A stretch of 64,000 nt of DNA, taken from assembly GCA_017450945.1 (NCBI GenBank), contig JAFSSP010000001.1, positions 1 through 64,000 on the forward strand. Reading direction: 5' to 3'. Positions 16,757 through 25,578 of the stretch are shown here, piece after piece. The stretch's first letter is position 1. Each line of letters begins with the position of its first letter. The notes below the pieces were generated by a model that ran no database searches, was not told the origin of the DNA, and worked only from the letters and a program-made list of their open reading frames with translations. The translations under genes were made by a program, and so were the position numbers. The stretch comes from Clostridia bacterium. Its GTDB lineage: Bacteria > Bacillota > Clostridia > Oscillospirales > CAG-272.

Positions 16757-18154
16757 ATGCCAATGTCACTCGTTTATCTGTTGATCATGCTCGGCGTGAT
16801 TTGCATCTGGTTTTTGCTGCTCAAGCGGCCAATTTGGGAATCCATGGGCCTGGCATTCCTCGTTCTGGTGGCAGTAACCGGAACCTGGGGATCCCTTTGG
16901 GCGTTCATCGACAAGGGATTATCAACGTCACTGCTGTTTTCCATGGTGGTCTTTATCTGTATGTCCGCAATTATGACAAAGACGAAGATCATCGACGGAG
17001 CCGTCAACCTGATTCTGGCCCTTTTGGGCAGACTCCCCGGCGGTGCCGGATACGCGGCCGTCGTCGCGTCCGGATTTATGGGAGCCCTCTCGGGCTCCGG
17101 TCCCGGTAACGTTATGTCGACCGGCGTCATCACCATCAAAGCCATGAAGGAATCCGGCTATCCGCCCGAACTCGCTGCAAACGTCGAGAGCAACGCAAGT
17201 TACCTCGGCAACATGATCCCGCCTTCTTCCAATATCGTGGCGGCGCTTGGCGCTCTGACCACCTTCTGGGCCGCACAGGGACTCGAGGACACCATGTCCA
17301 TCGGCTCTTTCTGGGTGGTTTGCTGGGGCTGCTCGCTCTGGTTCATCCTGGCAAGACTGATTACCGTGTTTGCTTTCTGCAAATACTATAAGATCCGTCC
17401 CATGGAAAAGGACAAGATTCCGAGCATCAAAGAGACCTTCAAGCACAACTGGCAGGGTCTTCTTCTCCCGCTCATCATTCTCGTCCCCTTTATCATCGAC
17501 TTCTTCTTCAACAACTTGACTTCCTTCCCGAACTCCGCGATCTTCGTGGAACGTCTGGGAAAAGCCGGTGCAAAATCCTATTCTTCGGCGCTTCTCTTCT
17601 TTGTTGCCGGCCTTGCGGCGATCTTTGCGATCATCGTGATGCTCTTCAAGGATAAGAAAGCCGTCAGCCCGAAGAACATCGTCAAAATGCTCTCCGGAAG
17701 TGTCAAGGGCATTGCTTCCACCGTCGGTACCTGCCTCTTTGGCTATATGATCGGCGCACTCTTTACCGAGATCAAAGCAACCGCTGAACTCGGAACCTTC
17801 CTCGAGTCTCTCAACATGGGTCGCGTCGGGCTTGCCTTTGTCATCCCGCTGATCACCTGCTTTATGGGCATGGTCATTCCGGGTTCGTCGCTCGTCTCGA
17901 TCTTTGGCGCACTCTTCATCGGCCTGTTCTATACGCAGGGCGCAAACCCGGTTCTGATCGCCGCCATGCTTCCTTGCTTCTGCGGCGTTATGTGCGGCAT
18001 TACACCTCCGCTTGCGCTCGGTATGTATGCAGGTATGTCGATTGCCGAATCCGATCCCGGAAAAACCATCAAAAACGACCTATGGTGGGTCGGCGCGCAG
18101 TACATCCTGGAAGTGATCGTCCTGCTTGGATGGTTGCCGATCCTTGGACTGTAA
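16757..18154 (+). CDS. TRAP-type large permease-like transporter
   Basis: A 465-aa membrane protein with about 12 hydrophobic segments. The first half carries GALSGSGPGNVMSTGV and NASYLGNMIPPSSNIV, matching the inverted-repeat substrate loop of TRAP DctM permeases (SGSS, IPPS). The second half has FMGMVIPGSSLVSIFG and GVMCGITPPLALG as its counterpart. TRAP systems import organic acids or sialic-acid-like sugars using an ion gradient plus a binding protein; no binding protein gene is visible here. Another ion-transporter family of similar fold cannot be excluded. AAGGAG is 10 nt upstream of ATG 16757. Confidence 0.7.
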   Translation: MPMSLVYLLIMLGVICIWFLLLKRPIWESMGLAFLVLVAVTGTWGSLWAFIDKGLSTSLLFSMVVFICMSAIMTKTKIIDGAVNLILALLGRLPGGAGYAAVVASGFMGALSGSGPGNVMSTGVITIKAMKESGYPPELAANVESNASYLGNMIPPSSNIVAALGALTTFWAAQGLEDTMSIGSFWVVCWGCSLWFILARLITVFAFCKYYKIRPMEKDKIPSIKETFKHNWQGLLLPLIILVPFIIDFFFNNLTSFPNSAIFVERLGKAGAKSYSSALLFFVAGLAAIFAIIVMLFKDKKAVSPKNIVKMLSGSVKGIASTVGTCLFGYMIGALFTEIKATAELGTFLESLNMGRVGLAFVIPLITCFMGMVIPGSSLVSIFGALFIGLFYTQGANPVLIAAMLPCFCGVMCGITPPLALGMYAGMSIAESDPGKTIKNDLWWVGAQYILEVIVLLGWLPILGL

Positions 18155-18167
18155 GGAGGGAACGAAT

Positions 18168-18452
18168 ATGAAAAACGTTTGTAAAAAAATCTCCACGGTT
18201 CTCGAATGGGCCATCGGCATCGCGCTTGCGCTTTGCCTGTTCCTCGGCGGTCTTGGATTTTTCGGTTTTCTCGTTGCCTTCTGCATCGGTGGAGACACCG
18301 CGGCAAACATCTGCAATTTTCTCTCCAAGACCTACTACGTCTATCTGATCAAAACCGCGACCATCACCACACTTTTCTGCTTTGTGCTGCAATATTTCAA
18401 CGGCAACGCAAAATGGAAAAATCCTTTTAAGAAAAAGGAAAAAGAGCAATAA
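18168..18452 (+). CDS. Small membrane protein paired with TRAP-like permease
   Basis: A 94-aa protein with two hydrophobic segments (about residues 10-37 and 55-75) and a Lys-rich tail (KNPFKKKEKEQ). The start at 18168 has GGAGGG upstream; a longer frame from 18126 overlaps the permease and lacks a ribosome site. Its position 13 nt after the large permease suggests a DctQ-like small subunit, but canonical DctQ has four helices and about 160 residues, so this assignment is inference from context. Confidence 0.6.
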   Translation: MKNVCKKISTVLEWAIGIALALCLFLGGLGFFGFLVAFCIGGDTAANICNFLSKTYYVYLIKTATITTLFCFVLQYFNGNAKWKNPFKKKEKEQ

Positions 18453-18464
18453 ATTTCAAGAAAA

Positions 18465-18502
18465 AGCTCCGCGAAACGAATTTCGTTTCGCGGAGCTTTT
18501 TT
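18465..18502. terminator. Bidirectional intrinsic terminator
   Basis: An almost perfect palindrome (AGCTCCGCGAAACGAA at 18465-18480 with its complement at 18482-18497) is flanked by a T-run on the plus strand and an A-run at 18461-18464, which is a T-run for the minus strand. It lies between the converging small membrane protein gene and the minus-strand nucleotidyltransferase gene and can serve both. Confidence 0.9.
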
Positions 18503-18513
18503 CTTTTCAAAAC

Positions 18514-19674
18514 TTACAATCCCAGGTGTTCCCGCAGTTCTCTTGTTGTATGCCCGCCTTCGATCCGCTTTACCGCGGTTGCGGTATTGCGGTTGCGGCG
18601 CACGCCTCCGCAAAAGAGAAAGGAAAACCAACGCTTCACCTGCACAAATGGGAATAAAACAGGGTATTGGACCAAGATGGGCTCCCACTTTTTCAATGTT
18701 TTGTAGGGGATAAATATGCGTCCAAGATAAAAGCGGAATTTTCCGCCCTTTTTGTTTGTTTGCACTGCATATCTGGTTGCTGAGCCTCCAAACACACCGC
18801 CCGCGAGCAAAAAGTCCTCAAAGCTTTTCGTCCATTCATCCGGCATCTTATCCGAAAACCAAACCTCCGAGAGTTTTTCGGCCGCCTTTGCAAACGGCAA
18901 AAGCCCTTGCTCTTCCAGAAGTTTTTCACGCCTCTCTGAATTGGGTTTTGTGTTGTGGTTGATGACCCAAAGATCGAGGAACGGACGGATGCCGCAGGTG
19001 CCTTCCTGCAGGTGCTTTGCCGCGTGGACAAGGTGATAGTAGTAAAACCACTCGTCTTTCATCCGATATTCAAAACGGTCTTTGTCTACTCGTTCGACGT
19101 GCTCCCAGATCCCATCCAGCGCATCCTTTGCGCCGTTTGCGCGTTCATCTTCCAAAAGGCGATAATGCAGCTCAAGCATCACACCGGTCGCAAAGAAAAA
19201 GGTGCGATCGTGCTTTTCCTCTTTTTCCTTGTGTTTCGCCCCGATTGCGGTCAAAAGCTCCCCAGCCCGCGTAAGGTCTTCTTGCTTGACCAAAATATCA
19301 AGATCCCCCGCCGTGCGCATCCAGGGCTCGGGATAAAGTTGACGGATCACCATCCCTTTGAGCGGTAGATAGGGAATAGCAGCCTTGTCAAATGTTTCCG
19401 AGATCTGTTCAAATACCTGCCGTTGTTGCTCGGCGTGATAGGCCGAGACCGACATGCGGCGGCGATAGGGTTCTGCGGTTTCGTCCGATACACTTTTCAG
19501 AACACCGAGCCGTTCGAGCGCGTCGCCGCAAAGATGCGCCACTTCCTGCCGATTGGAATACTTGTAAAGAGAACGAAGAAAAGCCTCGTCAACCCCGTCA
19601 AAAGAGAAATTTTCGGGCAAAGTGCCGGCAAGCTCATACCGCAGAGCGGCCAAAAGTGCGTCGCGCAGTTCCAT
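18514..19674 (-). CDS. Nucleotidyltransferase-family protein (NTP_transf_5-like)
   Basis: A 386-aa protein matching the uncharacterised nucleotidyltransferase family PF14907. The motif LPLKGMVIRQLYPEPWMRTAGDLDILV (about residues 100-130) holds the GDxD active-site pair, and VMLELHYRL follows as the third conserved element. Members are common in bacterial polysaccharide and antibiotic gene neighbourhoods, but no reaction is established. The ATG at 19674 is preferred over the TTG at 19677 because AGGAGG is 8 nt upstream. It is the only minus-strand gene between the two polysaccharide loci and has its own promoter and terminator. Confidence 0.8.
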   Translation of the reverse strand: MELRDALLAALRYELAGTLPENFSFDGVDEAFLRSLYKYSNRQEVAHLCGDALERLGVLKSVSDETAEPYRRRMSVSAYHAEQQRQVFEQISETFDKAAIPYLPLKGMVIRQLYPEPWMRTAGDLDILVKQEDLTRAGELLTAIGAKHKEKEEKHDRTFFFATGVMLELHYRLLEDERANGAKDALDGIWEHVERVDKDRFEYRMKDEWFYYYHLVHAAKHLQEGTCGIRPFLDLWVINHNTKPNSERREKLLEEQGLLPFAKAAEKLSEVWFSDKMPDEWTKSFEDFLLAGGVFGGSATRYAVQTNKKGGKFRFYLGRIFIPYKTLKKWEPILVQYPVLFPFVQVKRWFSFLFCGGVRRNRNTATAVKRIEGGHTTRELREHLGL

Positions 19675-19706
19675 CAAAAATTCCTCCTTTCCGATTTGTT
19701 ACACTC

Positions 19707-19735
19707 AGTATATCACATTCCACCGCCCGCGTCAA
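19707..19735 (-). promoter_or_regulatory. Promoter of minus-strand nucleotidyltransferase gene
   Basis: On the minus strand TTGACG (19730-19735), a 17-nt spacer and TATACT (19707-19712) form a near-consensus sigma-A promoter about 35 nt upstream of the start codon. It diverges from the promoter at 19790-19818. Confidence 0.75.
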
Positions 19736-19789
19736 GCGCGAAACGTCGAAAAAGCGCGAGCGGAAAACGCGGAAATCTCCCGGAAAACC

Positions 19790-19818
19790 TTGACTTTTGA
19801 AAAATATCGTGATATTAT
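19790..19818 (+). promoter_or_regulatory. Promoter of second polysaccharide locus with palindrome in spacer
   Basis: TTGACT (19790-19795), a 17-nt spacer and TATTAT (19813-19818) form a good sigma-A promoter. An inverted repeat AATATC-GT-GATATT (19803-19816) lies in the spacer and overlaps the -10, a typical repressor-operator position. The 5' leader of about 70 nt contains a second palindrome (19856-19871). Confidence 0.7.
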
Positions 19819-19855
19819 ATAAGATGTAAAATTGTAGTACTATGCGAAAGTGCGC

Positions 19856-19871
19856 GGTTTTTGCAAAAACC
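19856..19871 (+). promoter_or_regulatory. Perfect 16-bp palindrome in 5' leader
   Basis: GGTTTTTGCAAAAACC is perfectly self-complementary and lies just upstream of the GAGAGGAGG ribosome site of the first gene of the second locus. It could be a DNA operator or an RNA element affecting ribosome access. No protein is known to bind it from sequence alone. Confidence 0.4.
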
Positions 19872-19896
19872 TATGGAGAGAGGAGGATACAAAGAC

Positions 19897-21120
19897 ATGA
19901 AAATCCTGCTTTTATACGCTTATTTTAGGCCCGAGCAGATTTCCTCCTCGCATCTGGATCACGACTTCATCGAGGGGCTTCTTGCCGCAGGGCACACGGT
20001 TGAGGTCGTTTGCCCGACGCCGACGCGCAATGTCGATCCCGCCGTTACGTGGAGTTTGCACGAAACTTTAGAGGATGGCCGCCTTTCCATCACCCGCTTC
20101 CGCGCGCCAAAGGAGCGCCGCAACCCGATCTTCAGAGCCATCCGCTACTTCTTCTGCAACCTACGTACCTTTGCGGTCGCCAAAAAGATTCCGGATCTTG
20201 ACGCGATCTATTGCAGCACCACGCCTCCCATTCTTGGACTGGTTGCCGCAAAACTCAAAAAGAAAAGGAAGATTCCCTTTGTCTATTGCGTGCAGGATAT
20301 CTTTCCCGATTCGCTTGATTCCACAGGGCTCTCCAAAAAAGGCTCTTTCCTCTACCGCAGCGGTCTGAAGACGGCAAACAAAATCTACAGCGCCGCCGAT
20401 AAAATCATTGTCATCAGCGAAGGATTCAAAAAGAACCTGCTTGCCAAGGGCGTGGAAGAAAAAAAGCTTGTCGTCGTTCCCAACTGGGTCAACACCGACG
20501 AGGTGCGAAAGATCGACCGCGCCGACAACATTCTCTTCGACAAATACAATCTGAATCGCTTGCTCTATTATATTTCCTACTCGGGCAATCTCGGGCACAC
20601 GCAAAACCTCGATATGCTCCTCTCGATTGCAAAACGAATGAGGAGTGAGATGCCGGATCTTCGCTTTGTTCTCCTCGGTGACGGCGCCGAGCGCGAGCGG
20701 ATCGCCGAGCGGGTCAAAAACGAGGCGATCGAGAACGTGATTTTGCTCCCGTTCCAGGATTATAAAGACATTTCCCACGTGTTCAGCCTCGGCGACGCGG
20801 GACTGATCATCTCCAAAAAGGGCGTCAGCGAAAATTCGATCCCTTCAAAAACCTTTGGCTACATGGCGGCCGAGCGACCGATCCTCGCCTCCTTTGATCT
20901 TGAAAGTCCGCTCTCGCACCTGCTCTCGGACGTCGGGTGCGGCGTTGTGGCCGACGGCGACGATGAAGAAGGTCTTGTCCGCGCCATCTATGAGATCCGC
21001 AAAAAGCCCGAGATCGGGGCCTGCGGCAGAGAATACCTTGAAAACAATCTCCGAAAAGAAGTTTGCGTCGGGAAATATCTCGACACCCTGACCGACGCCT
21101 GCAACGCAGAAAAAGAATAA
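19897..21120 (+). CDS. GT4 glycosyltransferase, WbuB/WcaI-like
   Basis: A 407-aa GT-B enzyme. MKILLLYAYFRPEQISSSHL and a glycine-poor N-terminus, VYCVQDIFPDSLDSTGL, ISYSGNLGHTQNLDMLL and SENSIPSKTFGYMAAERP place it with WbuB/WcaI-type transferases, which add L-FucNAc or fucose in Gram-negative loci. That fits with the fnl and GDP-fucose genes encoded here, but donor use is inference. ATG 19897 is chosen because AGGAGG lies 10 nt upstream; the frame extends 12 codons further without a ribosome site. First gene of the second locus. Confidence 0.9.
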   Translation: MKILLLYAYFRPEQISSSHLDHDFIEGLLAAGHTVEVVCPTPTRNVDPAVTWSLHETLEDGRLSITRFRAPKERRNPIFRAIRYFFCNLRTFAVAKKIPDLDAIYCSTTPPILGLVAAKLKKKRKIPFVYCVQDIFPDSLDSTGLSKKGSFLYRSGLKTANKIYSAADKIIVISEGFKKNLLAKGVEEKKLVVVPNWVNTDEVRKIDRADNILFDKYNLNRLLYYISYSGNLGHTQNLDMLLSIAKRMRSEMPDLRFVLLGDGAERERIAERVKNEAIENVILLPFQDYKDISHVFSLGDAGLIISKKGVSENSIPSKTFGYMAAERPILASFDLESPLSHLLSDVGCGVVADGDDEEGLVRAIYEIRKKPEIGACGREYLENNLRKEVCVGKYLDTLTDACNAEKE

Positions 21121-21130
21121 GGAGTAGAAC

Positions 21131-22174
21131 ATGAAAAAAGCACTCATCACCGGCATTACCGGACAGGACGGTTCCTATCTTGCCGAGTTTTTGCTCGAAA
21201 AGGGCTACGAAGTTCACGGCATCGTCCGCAGAGCCTCCATCTCCAACACCGGGCGCATTGACCATATCAAAGAAAAACTGCATCTGCACGACGGCGATCT
21301 TTCGGATTCGGCTTCGATCATCCGCATCGTTGCCGAAGTGAAGCCGGATGAAATTTACAACCTCGCCGCGCAATCGCACGTGCAGGTTTCCTTCGACGTG
21401 CCGGAGTATTCGGGCGACGTCGACGCCATCGGCGTTCTGCGCGTACTCGAAGCCGTCCGCATCGCGGGACTGACCAAAACCTGCAAGGTCTATCAGGCCT
21501 CCACCTCGGAGCTGTTCGGAAAGGTCGAGGAAATCCCGCAAAAGGAAACAACCCCGTTCCACCCCTATTCTCCTTACGCGGTGGCCAAGCAGTACGGTTT
21601 TTGGATCACCAAGGAGTACAGAGAAGCCTACGGCATGTTCGCCGTCTCGGGCATTCTCTTCAACCACGAGTCCGAGCGCCGCGGCGAAAATTTCGTCACC
21701 CGCAAGATCACGCTTGCGGCAGGGCGCATCGCCTGCGGACTTCAGGACAGACTCGAGCTCGGCAATCTCAGCTCGCTCCGCGACTGGGGATATGCCAAGG
21801 ACTACGTTGAATGCATGTGGCTCATCCTCCAGCAGGATACGCCCGACGATTATGTGATCGCAACCGGCGTTCAGCACACGGTGCGCGAGTTCACCACGCT
21901 CGCCTTCCACTATGTGGGGATCGACCTCGAATGGCGCGGCGAAGGGCTTGACGAAAAAGGGTTTGATAAAAAGACCGGCCGTCTTCTTGTCAGCGTCAAT
22001 CCCAAATGGTTCCGCCCCACCGACGTGGACAACCTGCTCGGCGATCCGACCAAGGCGCGTACCAAACTCGGCTGGAACCCGCAAAAAACCTCCTATGAAG
22101 AGCTCTGCCGCATTATGGCCGAGCACGATCTGGAGCTTGCAAAGCGCGAAAAAGCCTTGAAAGAGGTCAAATAA
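21131..22174 (+). CDS. gmd: GDP-mannose 4,6-dehydratase
   Basis: Converts GDP-D-mannose to GDP-4-keto-6-deoxy-D-mannose, the first committed step to GDP-L-fucose. An extended SDR of 347 aa with the NAD(P) loop [19 protein letters not shown], the RRAS.SNTGRI segment, the active-site STSELFGKV and [11 protein letters not shown] (YxxxK), and [16 protein letters not shown]. It forms a pathway block with the fcl gene 2 nt downstream and manC. Length and motifs are fully canonical. Confidence 0.97.
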   Translation: MKKALITGITGQDGSYLAEFLLEKGYEVHGIVRRASISNTGRIDHIKEKLHLHDGDLSDSASIIRIVAEVKPDEIYNLAAQSHVQVSFDVPEYSGDVDAIGVLRVLEAVRIAGLTKTCKVYQASTSELFGKVEEIPQKETTPFHPYSPYAVAKQYGFWITKEYREAYGMFAVSGILFNHESERRGENFVTRKITLAAGRIACGLQDRLELGNLSSLRDWGYAKDYVECMWLILQQDTPDDYVIATGVQHTVREFTTLAFHYVGIDLEWRGEGLDEKGFDKKTGRLLVSVNPKWFRPTDVDNLLGDPTKARTKLGWNPQKTSYEELCRIMAEHDLELAKREKALKEVK

Positions 22175-22176
22175 CC

Positions 22177-23121
22177 ATGATGGAAAAAAACGCAAAAATC
22201 TATGTTGCGGGGCATCGCGGCATGGTGGGTTCCGCCATCGTCCGTCAACTGCAAAAAGAGGGATATACCAACCTTGTCACCCGCACGCATAAGGAGCTTG
22301 ACCTGACGCGTCAGGACGCTGTGGAAAAATTCTTTGCCGAGGAGAAGCCCGAATACGTTTTCCTCGCGGCGGCAAAGGTCGGCGGCATCATCGCAAACCA
22401 GAATCATCTTGCCGACTTCATGTACGAGAACATGATCCTCGAGATGAACGTCGTGCATTCGGCCTTTGTCAACGGTTGCAAAAAGCTCGAGTTTCTCGGC
22501 TCCTCCTGCATCTATCCCCGCATGGCGCCGCAGCCGATGAAAGAATCTTGCCTGCTTACCTCGGAGCTGGAAAAAACCAACGAGGCCTACGCGCTGGCAA
22601 AGATTTCGGGGCTTAAATACTGCGAATATCTCAACCGCCAGTACGGCACACACTATATCTCGGTCATGCCGACCAACCTCTACGGCCCGAACGATAATTA
22701 CCACCCAGAGCATTCGCACGTGCTTCCGGCGCTCATCCGCAGATTCCACGAAGCCAAGGAATCGGGCGCGCCGAGCGTCACCTGTTGGGGCGACGGTTCG
22801 CCTCTGCGCGAGTTCCTTTACGTTGACGACCTCGCCGAGCTCTGCGTCCTGCTCATGAATATCTACGAAGGGAATGAAACCGTCAACGCCGGAACCGGCA
22901 AGGAAATCACCATCAAGGAGTTAACGAAGCTCGTTGCCGACGTGGTGGGATACCAAGGAGAGATCCTTTGGGACACCTCGCGCCCGAACGGTACGCCGAG
23001 AAAACTGCTCGACGTCTCCAAATCGGCCGCTCTCGGCTGGCACTACAAGACCGAACTGAAAGACGGCATCCGTCTTGCCTACGAGGATTTTTTGCACAAC
23101 CCGATCAAGACCGAACGATAA
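22177..23121 (+). CDS. fcl: GDP-L-fucose synthase
   Basis: NADPH-dependent epimerase/reductase that turns GDP-4-keto-6-deoxy-D-mannose into GDP-L-fucose. The 314-aa extended SDR has VAGHRGMVGSAIVRQL, AAAKVGGIIANQNHLADFM, the catalytic SSCIYPRMAPQPMKE with Cys and the NEAYALAKISG YxxxK motif, and YGPNDNYHPEHSHVLPALIRR. It follows gmd by 2 nt, and manC follows it. Canonical length. Confidence 0.97.
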   Translation: MMEKNAKIYVAGHRGMVGSAIVRQLQKEGYTNLVTRTHKELDLTRQDAVEKFFAEEKPEYVFLAAAKVGGIIANQNHLADFMYENMILEMNVVHSAFVNGCKKLEFLGSSCIYPRMAPQPMKESCLLTSELEKTNEAYALAKISGLKYCEYLNRQYGTHYISVMPTNLYGPNDNYHPEHSHVLPALIRRFHEAKESGAPSVTCWGDGSPLREFLYVDDLAELCVLLMNIYEGNETVNAGTGKEITIKELTKLVADVVGYQGEILWDTSRPNGTPRKLLDVSKSAALGWHYKTELKDGIRLAYEDFLHNPIKTER

Positions 23122-23141
23122 AAAAACGAACGAGGACTTTT

Positions 23142-24455
23142 ATGAATATCATTCTGTTGTCCGGCGGAAGCGGAACGCGGCTCTGGCCGCTCTCCAACGA
23201 AGTCCGCTCCAAACAGTTCTTAAAGATCTTCCGCAACCCCGAGGGAAAGCCCGAATCGATGGTGCAAAGAATGTACCGCATGATAAGAGAAGTGGATCCC
23301 GCGGCCAAGATCACCATTGCGACCTCGCAGTCGCAGGTCGCCTCGATCCGCACCCAGCTGGGCGAGGGCGTCGGCATTTCGGTCGAGCCTTGCCGACGCG
23401 ATACTTTTCCCGCAATTGCTCTGACCTCGGCCTATCTGCACGACATTCTCGGCGTCGGCGAGGATGAGCCGGTCGTGGTCTGCCCGGTCGACCCGCTTGT
23501 GGAGCTTTCCTACTTTGAAACGCTCAAGGTCATGTCTGCCGAGGCCTCTGACAAGGGGCTGACGCTGATGGGAATTACCCCGACCTATCCTTCGGAAAAG
23601 TACGGCTATATCATTCCGAACGAACAAGACGGCAGCGTCGCCTTCAAGGAAAAGCCGACCGAGGCGCTCGCAAAAGAGTATATCAAAGCGGGCGCGCTCT
23701 GGAACGGCGGCGTGTTCGCCTACAAACTCTCCTATCTGCTAAAAAAAGCAAAAGAGCTTTGCGGCAGTGCGGATTACAAAACGCTTTACGACAGTTACGC
23801 AACGCTGACCAAAATCAGTTTCGATTACGCCGTGGTCGAAAAAGAACCGAATATCAAGGTCGTCAAATACGACGGCGACTGGAAGGATCTCGGAACCTGG
23901 AACACCTTCACCGAGGCCATGCAGGATCCGGTCGGCGGCAACGCCACCCTCGGCGAGAACTGCCAAAACGTCCACGTCATCAACGAACTTCCCACGCCGC
24001 TTGTGGTTCTGGGGCTGACCGACGCCGTGGTCGTCGCCTCGCCCGACGGCATCCTCGTTTCGGACAAGGGCGCCAGCTCCTATCTGAAAAAATATGTCCC
24101 CAACCGGCGCCCGATGTACGAAAAGCGCACCTGGGGGGAGTCGCGCATCATTGATTTTCAATCGAACGGCGAAGACCTGACCAGTCAAACCAAAGAAATC
24201 GTCGTTCAAGCCGGCAAAAGCAGGCATTGTCAACTGCACCGCAAAAAAACCGAGATCTGGACTTGTCTGGAAGGCGAGGGCGAACTTGCGCTCGACGACA
24301 AGGTCATGGAAATCAAACGCGGAAGCGTCTTTCGCATCGAACCCGGCGTACGCCATGTCGTCCGGGCAAAAACCGAGCTTCGCATCCTTGAGGTGCAACT
24401 CGGAGAATCACTCTCGGATGACGACGTGGAATACGTCGAGCATGAGTGGAATTGA
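23142..24455 (+). CDS. manC: Mannose-1-phosphate guanylyltransferase with C-terminal cupin
   Basis: Makes GDP-mannose from mannose-1-phosphate and GTP, feeding gmd. Residues 1 to about 330 are the nucleotidyltransferase (LSGGSGTRLWPLSNEVRSKQFL signature, EPCRRDTFPAIALTSAYL, VCPVDPLVE), and residues about 345-437 are a cupin (HRKKTEIWTCLEGEGEL) as in bifunctional type II phosphomannose isomerase/GMP enzymes. Residue 1 is set at ATG 23142; the 58-codon longer frame overlaps fcl. At 437 aa it is a little shorter than the usual 460-480. No phosphomannomutase gene was seen in the window. Confidence 0.95.
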   Translation: MNIILLSGGSGTRLWPLSNEVRSKQFLKIFRNPEGKPESMVQRMYRMIREVDPAAKITIATSQSQVASIRTQLGEGVGISVEPCRRDTFPAIALTSAYLHDILGVGEDEPVVVCPVDPLVELSYFETLKVMSAEASDKGLTLMGITPTYPSEKYGYIIPNEQDGSVAFKEKPTEALAKEYIKAGALWNGGVFAYKLSYLLKKAKELCGSADYKTLYDSYATLTKISFDYAVVEKEPNIKVVKYDGDWKDLGTWNTFTEAMQDPVGGNATLGENCQNVHVINELPTPLVVLGLTDAVVVASPDGILVSDKGASSYLKKYVPNRRPMYEKRTWGESRIIDFQSNGEDLTSQTKEIVVQAGKSRHCQLHRKKTEIWTCLEGEGELALDDKVMEIKRGSVFRIEPGVRHVVRAKTELRILEVQLGESLSDDDVEYVEHEWN

Positions 24456-24498
24456 TAGAATCCCACATTGATTCAAGAGGAGGTTTCACCTGCTTCCT

Positions 24499-25578
24499 AT
24501 GAAGAAAAAAATACTGGTCGTCGGTGTTTATCCGGCGCCCTACCGCACCAATCTGTTTTTGAAACTTGCCGAGGTCTACGACGTCACCGTTGTGTTTGAA
24601 CATGCAGGCGGCGACGAGCGAAACACCGAATGGTTTACTTCTGGCAAATATATCATCCTCGATACCGAAGAGGGGCAAAAGGCTTTTGCGAGCCTCAACT
24701 TAAAAGAGTTTTTTGCGGTTATCCTCTACGAATACAGCGTTCCCGCCGCACGCAAGCTCATCGTCCAATGCAAGCTGAAAAGAATCCCATATGTGATCAA
24801 CTGCGACGGCGTTATGCTCACGCCGCACGGCAACCCGGTCAAGGATCTTTACAAGCGGTTTTTGATCTCTGGCGCATCGGCCTATCTTGCCAGCGGAGAG
24901 CACGCAAAGGAATACTTCCTTCGCTTTGGCGCAAAGGAAGAACGCATCCATATTCATCCCTTTTCGGCGCTTGTTCCCGAAGATTTTGTAGATGCACCGC
25001 TCTCGGATGAGGGAAAGCGCACTCTGCGAAAAAAGCTCGGGCTTCCGGTCGATGGAAAACTCGCCATCGGCGTCGGCAGATTCATTCCGCTCAAGCGCTA
25101 CGCGGAACTCATCGCGGCTTGGGCAGAGATGCCCGCCGACTGCAATCTGCTCCTTGTGGGCGGCGGCAGGGAAGAAGAGCATTATCGCGCGATCATCGAG
25201 GAGAAAAACCTTTCCAACGTGATCCTTGAACCCTTCCGCACCCCGGTCGAACTGCGCGACTACTATCGCGCCGCCGATCTTTTCGTCCACCCGACGAGCT
25301 ATGACGTCTGGGGGCTTGTGCTCAACGAAGCGATGGCGTCCGGACTTCCGGTCGTGGCATCCGATCACTGCATTGCAAGTCTTGAACTCATCCGCGACGG
25401 CGAGAACGGATATCGCACGCCCATGGGCAACGAAAAAATTCTTTGCGAACGCGCGCGCGAACTTCTGGAGAATCCCCAAAAGCGCGCCGCCATGGCAAAA
25501 GAGGCTCTCGCAACCATTCAATTCTATACGCTGGAAAATATGGCAAAGTGTCAACTTGCCGCACTGGAGAAACTATGA
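24499..25578 (+). CDS. GT4 glycosyltransferase
   Basis: A 359-aa GT-B enzyme: VVGVYPAPYRTNLFLKLAE at the N-terminus, GVGRFIPLKRYAELIAAW in the donor domain, and HPTSYDVWGLVLNEAMASGLP, where the first Glu of EX7E is Asp. The AGGAGG at about 24477-24482 is 16 nt from ATG 24499 but about 8 nt from an in-frame CTG at 24490, so the protein may start three codons earlier. It follows manC and overlaps the deacetylase gene by 4 nt. Confidence 0.88.
   Translation: MKKKILVVGVYPAPYRTNLFLKLAEVYDVTVVFEHAGGDERNTEWFTSGKYIILDTEEGQKAFASLNLKEFFAVILYEYSVPAARKLIVQCKLKRIPYVINCDGVMLTPHGNPVKDLYKRFLISGASAYLASGEHAKEYFLRFGAKEERIHIHPFSALVPEDFVDAPLSDEGKRTLRKKLGLPVDGKLAIGVGRFIPLKRYAELIAAWAEMPADCNLLLVGGGREEEHYRAIIEEKNLSNVILEPFRTPVELRDYYRAADLFVHPTSYDVWGLVLNEAMASGLPVVASDHCIASLELIRDGENGYRTPMGNEKILCERARELLENPQKRAAMAKEALATIQFYTLENMAKCQLAALEKL

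Noticed and set aside
20825..22195. A 456-codon minus-strand ORF opposite the WbuB-like and gmd genes
   Set aside because: It covers canonical gmd motifs on the other strand and has no motif of its own.
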